From assembly GCA_937911235.1 (NCBI GenBank), contig CALDPN010000203.1, forward strand, positions 1-17,745: 17,745 bases of DNA, given 5' to 3'. Each line of letters opens with the position of its first letter. The stretch's first letter is position 1. This DNA is from an uncultured Bacteroidales bacterium. Its GTDB lineage: Bacteria > Bacteroidota > Bacteroidia > Bacteroidales > Paludibacteraceae. The notes below the pieces were generated by a model. It worked only from the letters and a program-made list of their open reading frames with translations. It was not told where the DNA came from and made no database searches. Position numbers and translations under genes: made by a program. Below are positions 14,860 through 17,745 of the stretch, in pieces.

Positions 14860-15549
14860 ATGAACAAAATTTTGGCTAAATATTACAAAGAAAATCTTAT
14901 CCTTTGGATAAGTTTCTTCGCTATTTGGGCTATTGGTGTGGCGTATGGTTTCACCGGCTCTCAAGTGGAAACACACATAGAGTTAAACTCTTTTCACACC
15001 CCATTTTGGGATACTTTTTTCAAATACATAACAGAATTTGGTGGCAATTTACCATTTATTTTGATTGGCATTTTTATGCTATTCAACCTTAGAGACGGAC
15101 TTTTCCTGCTTCTAGGCCAAGGCATTTGCTCGCTGATAACACAAATTTTTAAATACACTTGTTGTCACCCTCGCCCACTTACTCTTTTCAATAGTTTGGG
15201 CATCGACCTACCTCCTACTGTGGAGGGAGTGCATATTTGGGACGCATTCAACTCATTCCCAAGCGGACACACATCTTGTGCATTTGTGTTTTTTGCTGGC
15301 ATCGCTGCCATTTTACCATATCGCTATAGATTTTTACAAATCTTTTTAGTTGTTTTTGCATTTGTAACAGGTTTTTCTCGCATATATCTTTCACAGCACT
15401 TTCTTGCCGACGTGCTTTTCGGTTCACTCATCGGCATGATTTCCACTGTGATAACGTACGTGATTGTGTACTATAAAGAGAGAGGAAACATAAATTTGAT
15501 TAAAGCAGGATTTACGAAGTTAGGGCAACTCCTAACTCCTAACTCCTAA
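14860..15549 (+). CDS. PAP2 superfamily phosphatase (membrane)
   Basis: The 229-residue membrane protein has about five or six hydrophobic segments. All three PAP2 motifs are complete: KX6RP (K98 to R105-P106), PSGH (134-137) and SRX5H...D (S172-R173, H179/180 region, D184, in SRIYLSQHFLAD). The family dephosphorylates lipid pyrophosphates or phosphatidic-acid-like lipids, for example undecaprenyl pyrophosphate or lipid A, at the outer face of the inner membrane; the exact substrate is unknown. The last residues and stop codon lie inside a 7-base tandem repeat, so the C-terminus could vary with repeat number. It precedes mtaB by 12 bases. Confidence 0.88.
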   Translation: MNKILAKYYKENLILWISFFAIWAIGVAYGFTGSQVETHIELNSFHTPFWDTFFKYITEFGGNLPFILIGIFMLFNLRDGLFLLLGQGICSLITQIFKYTCCHPRPLTLFNSLGIDLPPTVEGVHIWDAFNSFPSGHTSCAFVFFAGIAAILPYRYRFLQIFLVVFAFVTGFSRIYLSQHFLADVLFGSLIGMISTVITYVIVYYKERGNINLIKAGFTKLGQLLTPNS

Positions 15550-15558
15550 CTCCTAACT
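15519..15558. repeat. Heptanucleotide tandem repeat with inverted copy, between PAP2 and mtaB
   Basis: Four exact head-to-tail copies of AACTCCT (15527-15554) are followed by a partial copy AACT (15555-15558). Just before them, AGTTAGG at 15518-15524 is the reverse complement of CCTAACT, so it can form a short hairpin with any of the repeat copies. The array covers the PAP2 stop codon (15547-15549) and ends 3 bases before the mtaB ATG. Because the unit is not a multiple of three, a change in copy number changes the PAP2 reading-frame end and the upstream context of mtaB. Confidence 0.9.
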
Positions 15559-15561
15559 ATA

Positions 15562-16824
15562 ATGAGTACTTTCAAGTTTTATACATTGGGTTGCAAACTA
15601 AACTTTGCAGAATCTTCTTCTATAGGCAAAACGCTTATAGAAAACGGTTATGTAAAAGCTAAAGCAAACGAAAAAGCCAATGTTTGCATCGTAAACACCT
15701 GCACTGTAACCGACAATGCCGACAAGAAATGTCGTAGCGCAATAAATAGAATCATAAGAGAAAACCCTAACGCATTTCTTATTGTTACAGGTTGTTATGC
15801 CCAACTTGCATCGGAAAGACTAGCAAATATACCAGGAGTAGATTTAGTCCTTGGAGCAAACGATAAATTTATTATCCCAGAAAAACTTAAAACCGAAGAT
15901 ACCACCCCACAGGTGAGCGAAACCAAGAAAATGACTCCATTCTACGGATGTTATTCTCACGAAGACCGCACCCGCCACTTCCTTAAAGTGCAAGACGGTT
16001 GCGATTATTTCTGCAGCTATTGTGCCATACCGTTTGCCCGTGGCAGAAGCCGCAACGGTAGCATAGAAGAAATTGTACGCAATGCTCAAAAAATTGCAGC
16101 AGAAGGCGGAAAGGAAATTATTCTCACAGGCGTAAACATAGGTGACTTCGGCAAAAGCACAGGCGAAAAATTTGTAAGTCTTGTAAAAGCCTTAGACGAA
16201 GTAGAAGGCGTGGAAAGATTTAGAATTTCATCTATCGAGCCCGACCTCCTTACCGACGAAATCATAGAATTTGTGGCAAAATCTAAACGATTTGCACCAC
16301 ACTTCCATATCCCACTACAATGTGGTAGCGACGAGGTTTTAAAACTTATGCGCAGACACTACGATAGTGAACTTTTCAAAAACAAAGTTCTAAAAATAAA
16401 AGAACTTATGCCAGATGCATTTATCGGAGTAGATATGATAGTGGGCATGAGAGGCGAAACTCCAGAGCTTTTTGAAGAGTCGAGAAACTTTATTGCAAGT
16501 TTGCCAGTATCGCAACTGCACGTGTTTCCATACTCAGAAAGAGCAGGCACAATGGCACTAAAAATCCCATACAAAGTGGAAGAGAGTGAGAAGAAACGCA
16601 GAATGCAAATTATGCTTCCACTATCGGAAGAAAAACTAAAAACATTCTACACTTCACAAATTGGCACAGAAAGAAAAGTACTTTGGGAATCTACAAACAA
16701 AAGTGGAAAAATGTTCGGTTTCACCGAGAATTATGTGAAGGTTCAATGCCCATATTCAGAAGAAAAAATTAACCAAATAGAAGTAATCACACTAAACGAA
16801 AATATGTTTGACTATGAAGTTTGA
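15562..16824 (+). CDS. mtaB: tRNA (N6-L-threonylcarbamoyladenosine(37)-C2)-methylthiotransferase MtaB
   Basis: The 420-residue radical-SAM methylthiotransferase has all three domains. The N-terminal UPF0004 domain holds the auxiliary-cluster cysteines C11 (TLGCKLN), C47 (NTCTVT) and C78 (GCYAQ). The radical SAM CxxxCxxC is at 147-154 (CDYFCSYC), followed by ARGRSRN, and a TRAM-like end from about 350. The NTCTVT and CKLN forms point to MtaB (ms2t6A at position 37 of tRNAs reading ANN codons) rather than MiaB or RimO. Length is normal. It sits just after a tandem repeat and overlaps tgt by 11 bases, forming a tRNA-modification pair. Confidence 0.92.
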   Translation: MSTFKFYTLGCKLNFAESSSIGKTLIENGYVKAKANEKANVCIVNTCTVTDNADKKCRSAINRIIRENPNAFLIVTGCYAQLASERLANIPGVDLVLGANDKFIIPEKLKTEDTTPQVSETKKMTPFYGCYSHEDRTRHFLKVQDGCDYFCSYCAIPFARGRSRNGSIEEIVRNAQKIAAEGGKEIILTGVNIGDFGKSTGEKFVSLVKALDEVEGVERFRISSIEPDLLTDEIIEFVAKSKRFAPHFHIPLQCGSDEVLKLMRRHYDSELFKNKVLKIKELMPDAFIGVDMIVGMRGETPELFEESRNFIASLPVSQLHVFPYSERAGTMALKIPYKVEESEKKRRMQIMLPLSEEKLKTFYTSQIGTERKVLWESTNKSGKMFGFTENYVKVQCPYSEEKINQIEVITLNENMFDYEV

Positions 16825-17745
16825 TTTACAATATACAGACCCTAAAACCAATGCTCGTGCTGGTAAAATTACCACCGACCACGGCGAAATCCTCACCCCT
16901 ATTTTCATGCCTGTAGGCACAGTAGGTTCGGTAAAAGGTGTGCACGCACACGAGCTTAGAGACGACATTAAGGCACAGATTATCTTGGGCAACACCTATC
17001 ATTTATACCTTCGCCCAGGGCTTGAAGTGCTTAAACAAGCAGGCGGTCTGCATAAATTCAATTCATGGGACAAACCAATCCTTACAGATAGTGGTGGTTT
17101 CCAAGTATTCTCACTTTCTGGCACTCGCAAACTAAAAGAAGAAGGCGTTACATTCCGTTCACACATCGACGGCTCTAAACACCTTTTCACCCCAGAAAAT
17201 GTGGTTGAAACTCAACGCATTATTGGCGCCGACATTATAATGGCACTAGATGAGTGTACCCCAGGCAACGCCAACTACGACTACGCAAAAAAATCTATGG
17301 AGATGACTCACAGATGGCTAAAACGTGGTTGGGAACACTTTAAAAATACCGAACCAATTTATGGTTACAACCAAACATTTTTCCCAATTGTGCAAGGTTG
17401 CGTTTATCCAGACCTAAGAAAACAATCGGCAGAATTCATTGCTTCACAAGAATGCGAGGGCAATGCAATTGGTGGTTTAGCAGTGGGCGAACCAACAGAG
17501 AAAATGTATGAAATGATAGAGGTGGTTAATGCCATCCTTCCAAAAGACAAACCTCGTTACCTAATGGGTGTGGGCACACCTGCAAACCTTCTTGAAGGTA
17601 TTGAACGTGGTGTGGATATGTTCGACTGCGTTATGCCTACCCGCAACGGCAGAAATGGTATGCTATTTACCAAAAATGGCACTATGAACATGCACAACAA
17701 AAAATGGGCAAACGACTTTTCGCCTATCGACCCAGAGGGAGCAAG
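16814..17745 (+). CDS. tgt: Queuine/preQ1 tRNA-guanine transglycosylase Tgt (partial, 3' end beyond window)
   Basis: The frame from ATG 16814 stays open for 310 codons to the window end. The key residues are visible: D92 in LTDSGGFQVF, D146 in MALDEC, GGLAVGE (220-226), and the nucleophile D271 in DMFDCVMPTRNGRNG. Bacterial Tgt exchanges G34 for preQ1 in tRNAs with GUN anticodons. Where the standard enzyme has DPECDCxxC, this one reads DPEG-A-(Ser/Arg), so the first two zinc cysteines are absent; I recall the same in other Bacteroidetes Tgt proteins. About 60-70 residues are missing beyond the edge. It overlaps mtaB by 11 bases (16814-16824). Confidence 0.93.
   Translation, partial: MKFDLQYTDPKTNARAGKITTDHGEILTPIFMPVGTVGSVKGVHAHELRDDIKAQIILGNTYHLYLRPGLEVLKQAGGLHKFNSWDKPILTDSGGFQVFSLSGTRKLKEEGVTFRSHIDGSKHLFTPENVVETQRIIGADIIMALDECTPGNANYDYAKKSMEMTHRWLKRGWEHFKNTEPIYGYNQTFFPIVQGCVYPDLRKQSAEFIASQECEGNAIGGLAVGEPTEKMYEMIEVVNAILPKDKPRYLMGVGTPANLLEGIERGVDMFDCVMPTRNGRNGMLFTKNGTMNMHNKKWANDFSPIDPEGA

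Noticed and set aside
15527..15558. CRISPR-like array
   Set aside because: The repeats are 7 bases and directly adjacent with no spacers; it is a simple tandem repeat.
1..17745. tRNA, rRNA, insertion sequence or prophage
   Set aside because: No cloverleaf, rRNA segment, transposase, integrase or terminal inverted repeats were seen, including around the chimeric junction. No stretch over 300 bases lacks a gene.

Overview
The window looks like a Bacteroidales/Bacteroidetes chromosome segment. The DNA is AT-rich, good matches to the Bacteroidetes -7 promoter box (TAnnTTTG) sit upstream of three genes, and the encoded proteins resemble that phylum, including a Tgt without the usual zinc cysteines at its visible end and a membrane-anchored HTH regulator.

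Layout: (1) Positions 2-115 (+) hold the last codons of a PhoU-like domain, probably of a Na/Pi cotransporter, followed by a bidirectional terminator (136-165). (2) From 14315 down to 195 on the minus strand lies one very compact run of 17 genes: tyrosine ammonia-lyase, FabG ketoreductase, ketosynthase (KS), ACP, LpxL-like acyltransferase, methyltransferase, dehydratase, 4HBT thioesterase, KS with a degenerate second KS-like domain, second ACP, third KS, stand-alone KS-like protein, polysaccharide deacetylase, LolA-like carrier, second dehydratase, GT2-DUF2062 glycosyltransferase, and the N-terminus of an MMPL/RND exporter. Most neighbours overlap or are a few bases apart. (3) From 14476 rightwards on the plus strand are a DUF454 membrane protein, a PAP2 phosphatase, the tRNA methylthiotransferase MtaB and Tgt, which runs off the window. 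A divergent promoter region of about 160 bases separates the two arms.

The minus-strand run is an aryl polyene (APE)/flexirubin-type type II polyketide cluster, which makes membrane-bound yellow pigments. Inferred logic: the lyase makes 4-coumarate from tyrosine; KS enzymes, with inactive KS-like partners, extend it on two ACPs; FabG reduces; two dehydratases that appear to share one catalytic dyad make the polyene; the methyltransferase, acyltransferase and glycosyltransferase tailor it and attach it to lipid; LolA and MMPL proteins move it to the outer membrane. No darA/darB-type dialkylresorcinol genes and no acyl-ACP/CoA ligase are in the window.

The most unusual point is at 195-1031. 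The first ~80-90 residues of the MMPL exporter are joined in frame to the transmembrane, coiled-coil and HTH end of a Bacteroidetes sensor-regulator. This is a deletion fusion, a genuine chimeric regulator, or an assembly misjoin. The rest of the exporter, and perhaps the ligase, would have been lost at the same junction.
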